A stretch of 64,000 bases of DNA from Corynebacterium sp. TAE3-ERU12 (GCF_019209905.1 NZ_JAHUTM010000002.1:124001-188000), one strand, 5' to 3'; positions 27,181-36,906 are shown, counted from the first letter of the stretch. Numbers and translations are program-made. Notes: a model not told the origin generated them from the letters alone.

Positions 27181-28158
27181 CTAGGCCTGGCCCTCGAACA
27201 GGGTAGTCACCGAGCCGTTTTCGAAAATCTCCTTGATGGTCTTCGCCAACAACGGAGCGATCGGCAGCACCGTCAAGTTATCCCAACCCTCCGTGGTCTG
27301 CGGCAACGTATCGGTGGTGATGACCTCACGGGCACCACAACCCGACAAGCGCTCAGCAGCCGGATCGGAGAACACACCGTGAGTAGTGGCGATGATGACA
27401 TCATTCGCACCAGCCTCACGCAACACCCGCACCGCGCCAGCAATAGTGCCGCCGGTGTCGATCATGTCGTCGATAAGCACACACGTGCGGCCCTCGACAT
27501 CACCGACCACACGATTGGCAACGATCTCATTGGCCGTATCGACAGAACGAGTCTTGTGGATGAAAGCCATCTCAGCGTCGTCAAGCGCATTAGCCCACTT
27601 CTCAGCGGACTTCACGCGACCAGCGTCGGGGGAGACCACAACCAGGTTCTCCAGGCAGTAGTTCTTGCGCACATAGTCGGTGAGGATCGGCATGGCGTGC
27701 ATATGATCCACCGGGCCATCGAAAAAGCCCTGAATCTGGTCGGTGTGCAGGTCGACGGAGACAATCCGGTCCGCGCCGGCGGTCTTGAGCAGATCCGCGA
27801 CTAGGCGGGCCGAAATCGGCTCGCGGCCACGGTGCTTCTTATCCTGACGGGCGTAGGGGAAAAACGGCAGGATAGCGGTGATGCGCTTAGCCGAACCACG
27901 CTTGAGCGCATCAATCATGATCAGCTGCTCCATCAACCACTTATTCAGCGGCATCGGGTGCGACTGCAACACAAACGCATCGCAACCACGCACCGACTCC
28001 TCGAAGCGAACGAAAATCTCGCCATTCGCGAAGTCACGGGACACAGTCGGAGTCGGCTGGATGCCGAGCTCCTCGGCCACAGCATTACCCAACTCCGGGT
28101 GCGCCCGCCCGGAGAAAAGCATGAGATTTTTCTGATTGGGAATCCACTCGCCGGTCAT
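27181..28158 (-). CDS. prs: Ribose-phosphate diphosphokinase
   Basis: 325 residues. Makes PRPP from ribose 5-phosphate and ATP for purine, pyrimidine, histidine and, in this group, arabinan precursor synthesis. Conserved: FANGEIFVRFEESVRG, FPYARQDKKHRGREPISARL, DLHTDQIQGFF and the PRPP loop CVLIDDMIDTGGTI. Nine bases after glmU, so co-transcribed. Confidence 0.96.
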   Translation of the reverse strand: MTGEWIPNQKNLMLFSGRAHPELGNAVAEELGIQPTPTVSRDFANGEIFVRFEESVRGCDAFVLQSHPMPLNKWLMEQLIMIDALKRGSAKRITAILPFFPYARQDKKHRGREPISARLVADLLKTAGADRIVSVDLHTDQIQGFFDGPVDHMHAMPILTDYVRKNYCLENLVVVSPDAGRVKSAEKWANALDDAEMAFIHKTRSVDTANEIVANRVVGDVEGRTCVLIDDMIDTGGTIAGAVRVLREAGANDVIIATTHGVFSDPAAERLSGCGAREVITTDTLPQTTEGWDNLTVLPIAPLLAKTIKEIFENGSVTTLFEGQA

Positions 28159-28167
28159 GAGCTTGGA

Positions 28168-29652
28168 TTAGCCTTCCTGGTCGGTGTCGGGCTGCCCCTC
28201 CGCTAACGCGGAATCAGCGGCGTCTGCCGCTGGGGTTCCCGGCCGCTTCTGCTGCACCCACCCCTCGATATTGCGCTGCTTGCCGCCACTAACGGCCAAC
28301 GCTCCCGGGGGTACGTCTTCGCGAATAACTGTACCCGCCCCCGAATACGCGCCATCACCGACCGTCACCGGAGCGATAAACATCGTGTCCGAACCGGTGC
28401 GCACATGATTACCAATCGTGGTGTGATGCTTATTGACGCCGTCATAATTAACGAAAACGCTGCTCGCCCCGATATTGGACTGCTCGCCGACGGTGGCATC
28501 ACCGATATACGTCAGATGCGGCACCTTCGAGCCAGCACCAATCTGCGCATTCTTCGCCTCCACGAAACCACCAAGCTTCGCGCCCTCAGCCAAAACAGTC
28601 TTCGGGCGGATATACGTGAACGGCCCCACATCCGCGTTCTTGCCGATCTCACAATCAATGGCATGGGTGCGCACCACCGAAGCGCCCTCGCCGACGGTCA
28701 CACCATCCAACGTGGTGTCCGGGCCGATGGTGGCACCGTCGGCAATGCGAGTAGCGCCATAAAGCTGAGTACCCGGCAGGATCGTGACATCCTGACCAAT
28801 CTCGACATCCATGCCCAGCCACGTCGTCGCCGGATCAACAATGGTTGCCCCACCACGCATGGCCGCCTCGCACAGACGGTGGTTGAGCTCGGCACCAATG
28901 CGGGCCAGCTGTACTCGATCGTTGGCGCCAGCAATAAGCCACTCATCGTCCAGACGATGGCCGCGCACACTGCGTTCCAGACTGCGGGCGATGCCAATAA
29001 CGTCGGTTAAGTACAGCTCGCCCTGGGCATTATCGGTATCGAGCATGGTCAACGCCTTGCGCAGCGTATCGGCATCGAAAGCGTAGACACCCGAATTGAT
29101 TTCGGTGATGGTGCGCTGGGAATCAGTAGCGTCCTTCTCCTCCACAATGCCGGTGACCTCACCGTCGGCAGTGCGCAAAATACGGCCATAACCATGCGGA
29201 TCATCAACCGAGGCAGTCAACACAGTCACCGCGGCCTTCGGGGAACGCTCATGCTCAGTGAGCAGATCGCGGAGAACCTGCTCATTGAGCATCGGCACAT
29301 CAGAGGTAGTGACAATTACCGTGCCGTGGAACTGCCCCGGCTCATCAAGACGCTCAAAAGCGCACTGCACAGCATGACCGGTGCCGTTCTGCTCCTGCTG
29401 ATGCGCAATACCAACGCCACGCTCGCGCGGATTGGCATCCAACCAACGCGCAACCCCGTCGACGACGAGCTCCTTCTGGTGACCAACCACGGCAATAATA
29501 TCGTCAGCGCCAGCGCCGTGAGCTGCGAAAAGGGCATGATCTAGCATGCTGCGCCCAGCAACCTTGTGCAGCACCTTGGGGGTCTGTGAGCGCATCCGGG
29601 TGCCCTGGCCCGCAGCCAGAATGACAACCGCAGTAGCGGACTCGGTACTCAT
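28168..29652 (-). CDS. glmU: Bifunctional GlcNAc-1-P uridyltransferase / GlcN-1-P acetyltransferase
   Basis: 494 residues. N-terminal nucleotidyltransferase with LAAGQGTRMRSQTPKVLHKVAGRSM, then a C-terminal left-handed beta helix of hexapeptide repeats (from about 255) with the acetyltransferase region VEAKNAQIGAGSKVPHLTYIGDA. Makes UDP-GlcNAc for peptidoglycan and mycothiol. ATG with AAGGAG. First gene of the glmU-prs unit. Confidence 0.97.
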   Translation of the reverse strand: MSTESATAVVILAAGQGTRMRSQTPKVLHKVAGRSMLDHALFAAHGAGADDIIAVVGHQKELVVDGVARWLDANPRERGVGIAHQQEQNGTGHAVQCAFERLDEPGQFHGTVIVTTSDVPMLNEQVLRDLLTEHERSPKAAVTVLTASVDDPHGYGRILRTADGEVTGIVEEKDATDSQRTITEINSGVYAFDADTLRKALTMLDTDNAQGELYLTDVIGIARSLERSVRGHRLDDEWLIAGANDRVQLARIGAELNHRLCEAAMRGGATIVDPATTWLGMDVEIGQDVTILPGTQLYGATRIADGATIGPDTTLDGVTVGEGASVVRTHAIDCEIGKNADVGPFTYIRPKTVLAEGAKLGGFVEAKNAQIGAGSKVPHLTYIGDATVGEQSNIGASSVFVNYDGVNKHHTTIGNHVRTGSDTMFIAPVTVGDGAYSGAGTVIREDVPPGALAVSGGKQRNIEGWVQQKRPGTPAADAADSALAEGQPDTDQEG

Positions 29653-30257
29653 AAATATCTCCTTGTGGTGGCTAATTGCTTAGTCACGGGGTTTCTGCAT
29701 AAGACGTTACCCATAAGTACCCAGCACGCCCCATTAGAACGCACACAACCCCGATAACGAGCTACAACAGCACGGGATCGGGGTGGGGAGTGCATCGGCT
29801 AGGAGTCGAACTTGCCACATGCTCGTGCCTTTTCTTATTTTCTTCGGACAGGGGGCTTTGAGAGAGCGCGTCGACTACAGGGCGGGGGAGTAAGAGGGCG
29901 GAAGCTTTCTTTTCCGGCGCCCGGGGTCGACGCCCTAATTTTCCGCAGGAAAGATAAACCCGCCATAGGGTTATCGCTGAAACGCTTTTGGCTCGGGTGA
30001 ATGAAAGCTGCGGGGCTACTTCCATCAAAAACACAGGGACCCAACGCTGAAGCGTCGAGTCCCTGGAGTTGCTGCCCGGGGTATTCTTGCGGACGCTCAA
30101 CCCTGGCGCACACCCGGGATAGTACCGGCTGCTGCAGAAGCATAAAAGCACATGCGTACGTTGTCGTGTCTACCTGGCCTGATGCATCGTGTACCGGTCA
30201 GCTTGGGGTGACTAAAACTGATGACGTAGTCGATGTTGCGGGAGGTGACGTGGACCA
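29653..30257. other. 605-bp non-coding accessory region with stem-loops
   Basis: Between glmU and a small hypothetical gene. No frame looks coding: the open frames are Cys/Ser/Arg-rich and have no supported start. Two structured spots: a nested hairpin at about 30032-30060 (AGGGAC..AACGCT..AGCGT..GTCCCT) and a longer imperfect stem between CCCGGGGT (30077-30084) and ACCCGGG (30111-30119). Could hold an RNA gene; could be decayed sequence. The first 60 bases carry the glmU promoter region. Confidence 0.5.
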
Positions 30258-30557
30258 GTGGCGCTAGATTTGCCTCAGGCGACCCAGATTGCTCAGGACT
30301 TGCTTCCTCCAGGCCATGCGCTTAAAGACCTAGTGCTACACGGTGAAGGCCGATTCGTTTTTTATGATGCCGACTTCGATAGCGCCGAGGACGAGTGGGG
30401 CATACCTCTAAATATTGGGGGCTCGTCTGTGTTCGTTATTTGGGAACATGATGGGTCAACCATGTGTGGGAGCGCCGCACCGACGTTCATTCCGCGCACG
30501 TACGTGGAGTTGGACTTGTGTGGGCGCGTCGTACGCGCGGAAGGGGAACATCTTTAG
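30258..30557 (+). CDS. Small hypothetical protein
   Basis: 99 residues from a GTG with GGGAGGTGA upstream. Sequence is balanced and foldable (LPQATQIAQDLLPPGH, GRFVFYDADFDSAEDEWG, SSVFVIWEHDG, PRTYVELDLCGRVV), unlike neighbouring shadow frames. No membrane segment. I do not recognise it. Its size and alternating strand pattern would fit a small immunity-type protein, but nothing nearby supports this. Base composition is lower in GC than the flanking core genes, which suggests an accessory gene. Confidence 0.5.
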   Translation: MALDLPQATQIAQDLLPPGHALKDLVLHGEGRFVFYDADFDSAEDEWGIPLNIGGSSVFVIWEHDGSTMCGSAAPTFIPRTYVELDLCGRVVRAEGEHL

Positions 30558-30679
30558 AGGGGTAGAAGATGCTGGTCCTCATCTGTGAGTCTTCGATTCT
30601 TGTGCCTCATGTTTGGCTCGGAACCGCGCAGAAACCGGCGCAAATAGGCGTAAAGCTCGGCGCCCCGAAAACATGAAAT

Positions 30680-30720
30680 ACCCCTCACCACCAGATAAAC
30701 GTGCTGCTGGTGAGGGGTTT
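30680..30720. terminator. Bidirectional hairpin downstream of tRNA-Gln
   Basis: Stem ACCCCTCACCA (30680-30690) against TGGTGAGGGGT (30708-30718), with T residues on the plus-strand side. It could end both the minus-strand tRNA-Gln transcript and the plus-strand hypothetical gene. Confidence 0.65.
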
Positions 30721-30729
30721 TCAAAAAAG

Positions 30730-30800
30730 CTCTCCCGCCAGGACTCGAACCTGGAATACCTGAACCAAAATCAGGAGTGTTGCCATTACACCACGGGAGA
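30730..30800 (-). tRNA. tRNA-Gln (TTG)
   Basis: Minus-strand cloverleaf with acceptor TCTCCCG/CGGGAGA, D arm GTGT..ACAC, anticodon loop TTTTGGT giving anticodon TTG, and T arm GGTTCGAGTCC. The CCA is not encoded. It lies in the glmU-tetR interval. Confidence 0.93.
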
Positions 30801-30851
30801 AAGTGTTGGCGTGACAGCCACGTAGTGATGTTAGCCGATAAGGTATCGGTC

Positions 30852-31550
30852 ATGAGCATCACCAGGCGCCGCATGAGCACACCCGAGCGTCGCCAGCAGT
30901 TATTAGCCGTTGGACGCGCAACTTTCGCCCAATTGGGCTTCGACGGGGCATCGATGGAAGAACTCGCTGCCCGCGCCGGAGTTTCTAAACCCGTTGTCTA
31001 TGAGCACTTCGGGTCCAAAGAGGTTTTCTATAACGCCGTCGTAGCCGAAGAAATGCAGCGACTTGAAGGCGTTATCGCCGAGGTCATCTCCCTCGGCCGG
31101 GCCCGCGTCCGCATTGAACGCGCAGTGCTGGCCCTACTGACCTACGTCGAAGAAAATCCCGACGGTTTCTCTATTGTCGTACGCGACCCGGCCTCCACCG
31201 AAGGTTTCAAAACCCTGCTTGGTAACGCCACCGGCCGCGTGGCACACATTCTTGGCCAGGCCTTTACCCGCGCCAACCTGGACGAATCCACCGCTGTGCT
31301 TTACGCCCAGGCGATGGTTGGCATGGTGTCGCAGACCGCGCAGTGGTGGCTTGATGAACGCGGCACCGAGGACGCCCCGGATAAGGAAACTGTCGCCGCG
31401 CACGTGGTTAACCTGTGCTGGAATGGGCTGGCCGGGATGGAAGTCAACCCCCAGCTGCAAAGCCATGCCCTCGAAATAGAGCCGGAGGAAGGGGTTCGCC
31501 TGGGTGCAGGTCCCGACGCCGATCCTGCGGGACGTACACTGCCCTCGTGA
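30852..31550 (+). CDS. TetR family transcriptional regulator
   Basis: 232 residues. N-terminal HTH: RRQQLLAVGRATFAQLGFDGASMEELAARAGVSKPVVYEHFGSKEVFY; the rest is the helical ligand domain. The ATG at 30852 is chosen because TAAGGT (30839-30844) lies seven bases upstream (leaderless). It precedes mfd, whose GTG start overlaps this gene's TGA stop (GTGA), so the two are translationally coupled. The same order occurs in mycobacteria. Ligand and targets unknown. Confidence 0.9.
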   Translation: MSITRRRMSTPERRQQLLAVGRATFAQLGFDGASMEELAARAGVSKPVVYEHFGSKEVFYNAVVAEEMQRLEGVIAEVISLGRARVRIERAVLALLTYVEENPDGFSIVVRDPASTEGFKTLLGNATGRVAHILGQAFTRANLDESTAVLYAQAMVGMVSQTAQWWLDERGTEDAPDKETVAAHVVNLCWNGLAGMEVNPQLQSHALEIEPEEGVRLGAGPDADPAGRTLPS

Positions 31551-34500
31551 CAGACACCGCCGCAGCCCCAGCCCCGCTCGCAGGCGTCGCCCGCCTGGCC
31601 GCCACTGATACCCAGCTCCGTGGGGTGATCAAGCACCTCGGCGACCCGGAACTTCACCTCACCGGGCCCGATGAGGTCCGCCCCTTCCTCGTCGCAGCGC
31701 TATCCCAGCACACCCCTGTGCTGGCTATTACTGCTACCGGGCGGGAAGCCGAAGACCTCACCGCCACTCTCACCGGCATGATCGGTGACCGTGTGGCAAT
31801 GTTCCCCTCATGGGAAACGTTGCCGCATGAGCGTCTCTCACCAGCCGTTGACACGGTGGCTACCCGGCGCAAAGTTCTGCACCGGGTCCGGGCCGGCAAG
31901 GTCACCGTTGTTGTTGCCGCGGTGCGGTCTCTGGTGCAGCCGATTCTCAACGATCACGCCGATCCGTTGCACTTGGCGGAGGGGGAGGACATCCCGAAGC
32001 TTGCCGAGAAATTGGAAGCAGCGGGGTACACGCATGCAGATATGGTTGGCCGGCGCGGCCAGTTCGCGGTGCGCGGCGGCATTATCGATGTTTTCCCGGC
32101 CACCGAGGACAATCCGGTGCGCGTGGAACTTTGGGGCGATGAGGTCACCGAGATCCGGCCTTTCAGTATCGGTGACCAGCGCACTATCGACGATCTTGTG
32201 GTCAGTGCCGTTGATGTTTATCCGGTGCGTGCTTTGCTTATCGACGCTGGCGTGCGCGAGCGTGCGGAGAAACTCGCTGCGCAGCGCAGTGGTGATATTC
32301 AGGAAATGCTCACCCGTATTGGTGAAGGCCAGTGGGTGGAAGGCATGGAAGCGCTGATCCCGCTGCTGACCGATAAGAATCTGCACAGCCTGCCTGAGCT
32401 TATGCCCGAGGGCACGCATACTTTGCTGTTCGGCCCGGAGCGGATTCGGTCTCGCGCCGCTGACCTCATTGCTACTGGTGAAGAGTTCATGGCTGCGGCG
32501 TGGGAGACTGCCGCATTGGGTGGTTCCGCGCCGGTTCATGGTGAAGGCCTGGAGGCTACTGCTTATCGCGGTATTGATGAGGTGCGCTGTGAACCCTGGT
32601 GGTCTATCGCCCCACCAGGCATGATCGGTGAAGGCGCGGTTGATGACACTCTGCCGTTGAATTTCGAACCGGGCCCGCGGCCGCGCGGTGATCTCGACGC
32701 CATTGGCCAGATGATGGCGCAATTGCGCACTCAGCTTGCCGACGGTGACCGCGTTGCCTATATCGCCGCCACTCCAGCCGGGGTGAAACGCCAGGCCGAA
32801 CGTTTTCGCGAAGCGGGCCTGGCCTGCCGGATCGCTCAGGGGCCAGAACGCCCCGAGCCTGGTCGGATCACCGTCTACCAGGGTGTCAATCATGGTGGTT
32901 TGGTTTTCCCGCGCACCGAAAAAGCGCCGCTAACCGTCATTGTGGAGACCGATATCACCGGCAACCGGGTGTCCGATATCGGCAAGGGCCGCCGCGCCCC
33001 CAATAAACGGCGCAACCGGGTGGACCCGCTGGCCCTTACCGCCGGTGATTACGTCGTGCACGATACCCACGGCATTGGCCGGTTTGTGAAACTTACCGAG
33101 CGCACCGTCGGCACTGGCGAAGAAAAAGCCCGCCGCGAATACGTGGTGCTCGAATACGCCGCCAGCCGACGCGGTGGCCCACCGGACCAGCTTTTTGTGC
33201 CCATGGACAGCCTCGATCTGTTGTCCCGCTATGTCGGCGGCGAAACTCCGTCGTTGTCGAAAATGGGTGGTTCGGACTGGCGCTCCACTAAACGCAAGGC
33301 CCGCGGTGCGGTGCGTGAGATCGCCCATGAGTTGGTGCAGCTCTACGCAAAGCGCCAGGCCGCCCAGGGACATGCGTTTGCCCCGGATTCTCCCTGGCAG
33401 CGCGAGATGGAGGAGAATTTCCCCTTCGCTGAGACCGAGGACCAGCTGACCGCTATTGATGAGGTCAAGCACGACATGGAGCAGGCCACGCCCATGGACC
33501 GGGTGCTTATCGGCGATGTCGGCTACGGCAAGACAGAGGTGGCGTTACGTGCTGCCTTTAAGGCCGTGCAGGATGGCCGGCAGGTTGCGGTGCTGGTGCC
33601 CACTACGTTGCTCGCCCAGCAGCATATGGCCACTTTCGCCGAGCGGATGGATGGGTTCCCGGTCACTATTCGGTGCCTGTCGCGCTTCACTAGCGCTAAG
33701 GAGGCCAAGGAAATCCTGCACGGTATGCGGGAAGGCACGGTCGATATTGTCGTCGGCACGCACCGGCTGTTGCAGACCGGTGTGAGCTGGAAAAACCTTG
33801 GCCTGGTGATTGTGGACGAGGAACAGCGCTTCGGTGTGGAACATAAGGAACACATCACCGCGATGCGTAATCAGGTCGATGTGCTGACGATGTCCGCAAC
33901 CCCGATTCCGCGCACCCTCGAAATGTCTATGGCCGGCATTCGCGAGATGAGCCAGATCCTCACCCCGCCGGAGGACCGGCACCCGGTGCTTACCTACGTC
34001 GGCGCCTATTCGGATAAAACTGTGGCAGCGGCGATTCGGCGTGAGCTGCTGCGCGATGGTCAGGTGTTCTACCTGCATAACCGGGTGCGCACTATCGATA
34101 AGGCCGCGGACAAGATCCGTCAACTGGTGCCTGAGGCGCGTGTTGTGGTCGCCCACGGTCAGATGGGGGAGGACCAGCTCGAGCGCACGGTGGAGGGCTT
34201 CTGGAACCGCGAATACGACGTGCTGGTGTGTACCACCATCGTCGAAACCGGCCTGGATATCGCTAATGCGAACACCCTCATCGTGGAGGATTCGCACACT
34301 ATGGGGCTGTCCCAGCTGCACCAGTTGCGTGGTCGTGTTGGTCGCTCGCGGGAACGCGCCTACGCCTACTTCCTGTACCCGGCTGACCACACCTTGTCTG
34401 AGGCGTCCTATGGCCGTTTGTCGACTATCGCGGCGAATAATGAGCTTGGTGCCGGTATGGCGGTGGCGATGAAGGACCTGGAGATGCGTGGTGCGGGCAA

Positions 34501-35152
34501 TGTGCTTGGTGCTGAGCAGTCTGGTCATATCGCCGGTGTGGGCTTTGATATGTATGTCCGTCTCGTCGGTGAGGCAGTGCAGGCGCTGAAATCTGCCGCG
34601 GATGGCAAACCTGTCGATGGCAGTGCGGAGGAAAGCACTGAGGTGCGTGTTGACCTGCCGGTGGATGCCAATATTCCGCCCGAGTACGTTTCCTCCGAGC
34701 GGCTCCGGCTGGAGGGCTACCGCAAATTCGCCGAAGCTCGGCAGCTTGACGACGTTGACGCGGTCCTTGACGAACTCAGTGACCGTTATGGCGCGCCGCC
34801 GGTGGAGGTTGCTCGTTTGGCGGCGATGTCGCGGCTGCGGATTATCTGCCGCGAGTTCGGGGTGCGGGATATGTCTTTGATGGGCAAGCACGTCAAGATT
34901 TCGCCGATGCAGTTGGCGGATTCGAAACAGGTGCGCCTGCAGCGGCTGTACCCGGGGGCGACGTACCGCGCGGCCTCTGGCACGGTGACGATTCCGGTGC
35001 CCACTGAGGGCCGTGGCCTACGGGCTGCGCCGGTGCGCGATGTGGCTTTGGTGCAGAAGATGGCGGACTTCCTTACCCAAATGGCGGGGATTCCTATGAT
35101 GGATATCGCTGGTGGCAACTCCCCAGATACCGCTTCGCGTGGCACAGTCTAG
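31547..35152 (+). CDS. mfd: Transcription-repair coupling factor
   Basis: 1201 residues. UvrB-homologous N-terminal part, RNA-polymerase interaction domain (about 510-570, around DYVVHDTHGIGRFV), superfamily 2 helicase with Walker A GDVGYGKTE and box DEEQ, then the TRG motif and C-terminal UvrA-binding domain. It removes stalled RNA polymerase from lesions and recruits the Uvr system. The start is the GTG at 31547 (VTDTAAAPAPLAG), not the longer upstream frame, which lies inside the tetR gene. Confidence 0.96.
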   Translation: MTDTAAAPAPLAGVARLAATDTQLRGVIKHLGDPELHLTGPDEVRPFLVAALSQHTPVLAITATGREAEDLTATLTGMIGDRVAMFPSWETLPHERLSPAVDTVATRRKVLHRVRAGKVTVVVAAVRSLVQPILNDHADPLHLAEGEDIPKLAEKLEAAGYTHADMVGRRGQFAVRGGIIDVFPATEDNPVRVELWGDEVTEIRPFSIGDQRTIDDLVVSAVDVYPVRALLIDAGVRERAEKLAAQRSGDIQEMLTRIGEGQWVEGMEALIPLLTDKNLHSLPELMPEGTHTLLFGPERIRSRAADLIATGEEFMAAAWETAALGGSAPVHGEGLEATAYRGIDEVRCEPWWSIAPPGMIGEGAVDDTLPLNFEPGPRPRGDLDAIGQMMAQLRTQLADGDRVAYIAATPAGVKRQAERFREAGLACRIAQGPERPEPGRITVYQGVNHGGLVFPRTEKAPLTVIVETDITGNRVSDIGKGRRAPNKRRNRVDPLALTAGDYVVHDTHGIGRFVKLTERTVGTGEEKARREYVVLEYAASRRGGPPDQLFVPMDSLDLLSRYVGGETPSLSKMGGSDWRSTKRKARGAVREIAHELVQLYAKRQAAQGHAFAPDSPWQREMEENFPFAETEDQLTAIDEVKHDMEQATPMDRVLIGDVGYGKTEVALRAAFKAVQDGRQVAVLVPTTLLAQQHMATFAERMDGFPVTIRCLSRFTSAKEAKEILHGMREGTVDIVVGTHRLLQTGVSWKNLGLVIVDEEQRFGVEHKEHITAMRNQVDVLTMSATPIPRTLEMSMAGIREMSQILTPPEDRHPVLTYVGAYSDKTVAAAIRRELLRDGQVFYLHNRVRTIDKAADKIRQLVPEARVVVAHGQMGEDQLERTVEGFWNREYDVLVCTTIVETGLDIANANTLIVEDSHTMGLSQLHQLRGRVGRSRERAYAYFLYPADHTLSEASYGRLSTIAANNELGAGMAVAMKDLEMRGAGNVLGAEQSGHIAGVGFDMYVRLVGEAVQALKSAADGKPVDGSAEESTEVRVDLPVDANIPPEYVSSERLRLEGYRKFAEARQLDDVDAVLDELSDRYGAPPVEVARLAAMSRLRIICREFGVRDMSLMGKHVKISPMQLADSKQVRLQRLYPGATYRAASGTVTIPVPTEGRGLRAAPVRDVALVQKMADFLTQMAGIPMMDIAGGNSPDTASRGTV

Positions 35153-35193
35153 GGATAAGACGGCTGTATAAAGCCCGGCGAAAGGAACGACCA

Positions 35194-36015
35194 ATGGCGA
35201 TTATCGAACTGGATCCGCGCTATCCCAACGCCATCCCGATCCCGGCGTTCGACCTGATTGGCGGTGATATCTGCTACACCGACGAGGTACCAATCTCGGT
35301 GCGCTGGGCTATCGCTGACCAGGGCGGGCATTCGGTGTCGGAGGCAGAGGTGCTGGTCACCACGGACCAGTCCGATTACCGCGTGCAGGAACGCCTGCGC
35401 CGAGGTGAGAAGCTTTATGCTGTCGGCACTAATCACTTGGTGGAGCCGCAGCCCCCGGTGGAGCAGAAGTTGCCGCAGGTCATTGCGGCGGTGGAGCTCA
35501 TGCACCAGGCCCGGGCCCGCGGGGAGTGGGAGGCTTCCCAGACTCATCGCAGTTTGCTGCCGTACCTTGTCGAGGAAACCTACGAGTTCGTCGACGCGGT
35601 CAATGAGGACGGCGATATCAAGGCTGAGCTTGCCGACGTGTTGCTCCAGGTGTTGTTCCACGCCGAAATCGGTGATGGCTTCGATATTGATGATGTGGCC
35701 GAGAGCTTCGTCAGCAAATTGCAGAAGCGGATGCCGTACTTGTTCGACGGTAGTGAAGGCCAGGTCAGCGTCGAGGAGCAGAAGGAGGCGTGGGAAGCCG
35801 GGCGTAGTGGCGATAGGTCCGAGCCGGCGCAGCACTTGCCGGCGCTGGCGTTGGCTGCGGAGACGATCCGTAGGGCCCGTGCCGCCGGGATTGCTGATTC
35901 TGAGTTGCCGGAAGACCTGGTGCGCCCGAATCCGGAGCAGGAAGATGCTGAAGAACGCACCCGTGCCGCCGCGCGGGAAGTCATCGCGCGCTTATGTGCG
36001 GATGAGCAACAGTAG
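35194..36015 (+). CDS. mazG: Nucleoside triphosphate pyrophosphohydrolase MazG
   Basis: 273 residues. An N-terminal extension of about 85 residues typical of actinobacterial MazG is followed by the MazG core: LLPYLVEETYEFVDAV (EExxE) and ELADVLLQVLFHAEI (ExxD), the metal-binding set. It hydrolyses (d)NTPs, including damaged ones. The C-terminal region is shorter than the second MazG domain of E. coli. ATG after a GAAAGGA site. Its TAG stop is also the start of the next gene's -10. Confidence 0.92.
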   Translation: MAIIELDPRYPNAIPIPAFDLIGGDICYTDEVPISVRWAIADQGGHSVSEAEVLVTTDQSDYRVQERLRRGEKLYAVGTNHLVEPQPPVEQKLPQVIAAVELMHQARARGEWEASQTHRSLLPYLVEETYEFVDAVNEDGDIKAELADVLLQVLFHAEIGDGFDIDDVAESFVSKLQKRMPYLFDGSEGQVSVEEQKEAWEAGRSGDRSEPAQHLPALALAAETIRRARAAGIADSELPEDLVRPNPEQEDAEERTRAAAREVIARLCADEQQ

Positions 36016-36026
36016 TATCTGCGTTC

Positions 36027-36830
36027 GTGCCTTCTAAAACCTCCTCTAATCGGTCGAACTCCGGCTGCGGGTGCCTTGCTGTCACCATGATCGCGGTGCT
36101 GAGCATTATCGGTGTGGTCGGTGCGATGACCATGTTCACTGGCCCGGTGACGATGCCTTTTACCAAGGAACCGATTCCGGCCGATGTGCCCCCGGCGGCG
36201 GCTGAACCGGCCCCGGCGGTGGCGACCAGTATCCCGGAGGGGCGCCCGGCGAATCAGTTGGCGCAGTGGGCGCAGCCGATTTCAGATAAGACCCGGATCT
36301 CGGTGCAGGCGGTACAGGCATATGGCCTTGCCGAGCGGATGGCTGCCGAGGAGTTCCCGGAGTGCCACTTGCACTGGAACACCCTGGCCGGGCTGGGCTA
36401 TGTGGAAACCCGCCACGGTACGTATGGCGGGGACTGGCTGAACCGATCCAAGCTCGATGCCGAGGGTAAAGCCACCCCGGCGATTATTGGTGTGCCCCTG
36501 GACGGCAGCCCGGGCTTTGCTGAGATCCGCGATACCGACGATGGTGTGCTGGATCAGGACAAGCAGTGGGATCGTGCGGTGGGGCCGATGCAGTTCATTC
36601 CGGAATCGTGGCGGACCTACGGAGTGGACGCGTCTGGTGACGGTATTGCCGACCCGAACCAGATTGATGACGCCGCCGCCTCAGCTGCGCGTTTGCTGTG
36701 CGCCAATGGCCGTGACCTTGATACTGAACAGGGCTGGGCTGAGGCGATTCGTGCCTACAATTATTCGGGCGATTACCTGGTTGATGTGCGAGATGCGGCG
36801 GCGAATTACGCATTGGGGCAGCCAGCGTAG
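36027..36830 (+). CDS. Membrane-anchored lytic transglycosylase, LpqU-like
   Basis: 267 residues. A membrane anchor (about 15-38) is followed by a Pro/Ala linker and a transglycosylase domain with GLGYVETRHGTYGG (catalytic Glu), GPMQFIPESWRTYGVDASGDG and AIRAYNYSGDYLVDV. It should cleave peptidoglycan outside the membrane. The cysteines near the anchor (SGCGCLAV) do not form a proper lipobox, unlike LpqU. The GTG start lies eight bases after TAGTAT (36013-36018), so it is leaderless although inside a gene cluster. Confidence 0.88.
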   Translation: MPSKTSSNRSNSGCGCLAVTMIAVLSIIGVVGAMTMFTGPVTMPFTKEPIPADVPPAAAEPAPAVATSIPEGRPANQLAQWAQPISDKTRISVQAVQAYGLAERMAAEEFPECHLHWNTLAGLGYVETRHGTYGGDWLNRSKLDAEGKATPAIIGVPLDGSPGFAEIRDTDDGVLDQDKQWDRAVGPMQFIPESWRTYGVDASGDGIADPNQIDDAAASAARLLCANGRDLDTEQGWAEAIRAYNYSGDYLVDVRDAAANYALGQPA

Positions 36831-36906
36831 GCACGGCGGCATAGTTACCAAAAACGTGCCACAATTGAGGGCACGTTGGCCGGAAAAGCTCTGGCTGGAA
36901 AGGTGA

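Noticed and set aside
29795..29825. T-arm-like GTTCGACTCC on the minus strand, possible tRNA or tmRNA end
   Set aside because: No acceptor partner, no anticodon arm at the right distance and no tmRNA tag-like coding stretch could be found.
29762..30151. 129-codon minus-strand frame in the glmU-tRNA-Gln gap
   Set aside because: Cys/Ser/Arg/Pro-rich composition, no ribosome-binding site, no domain; treated as non-coding.
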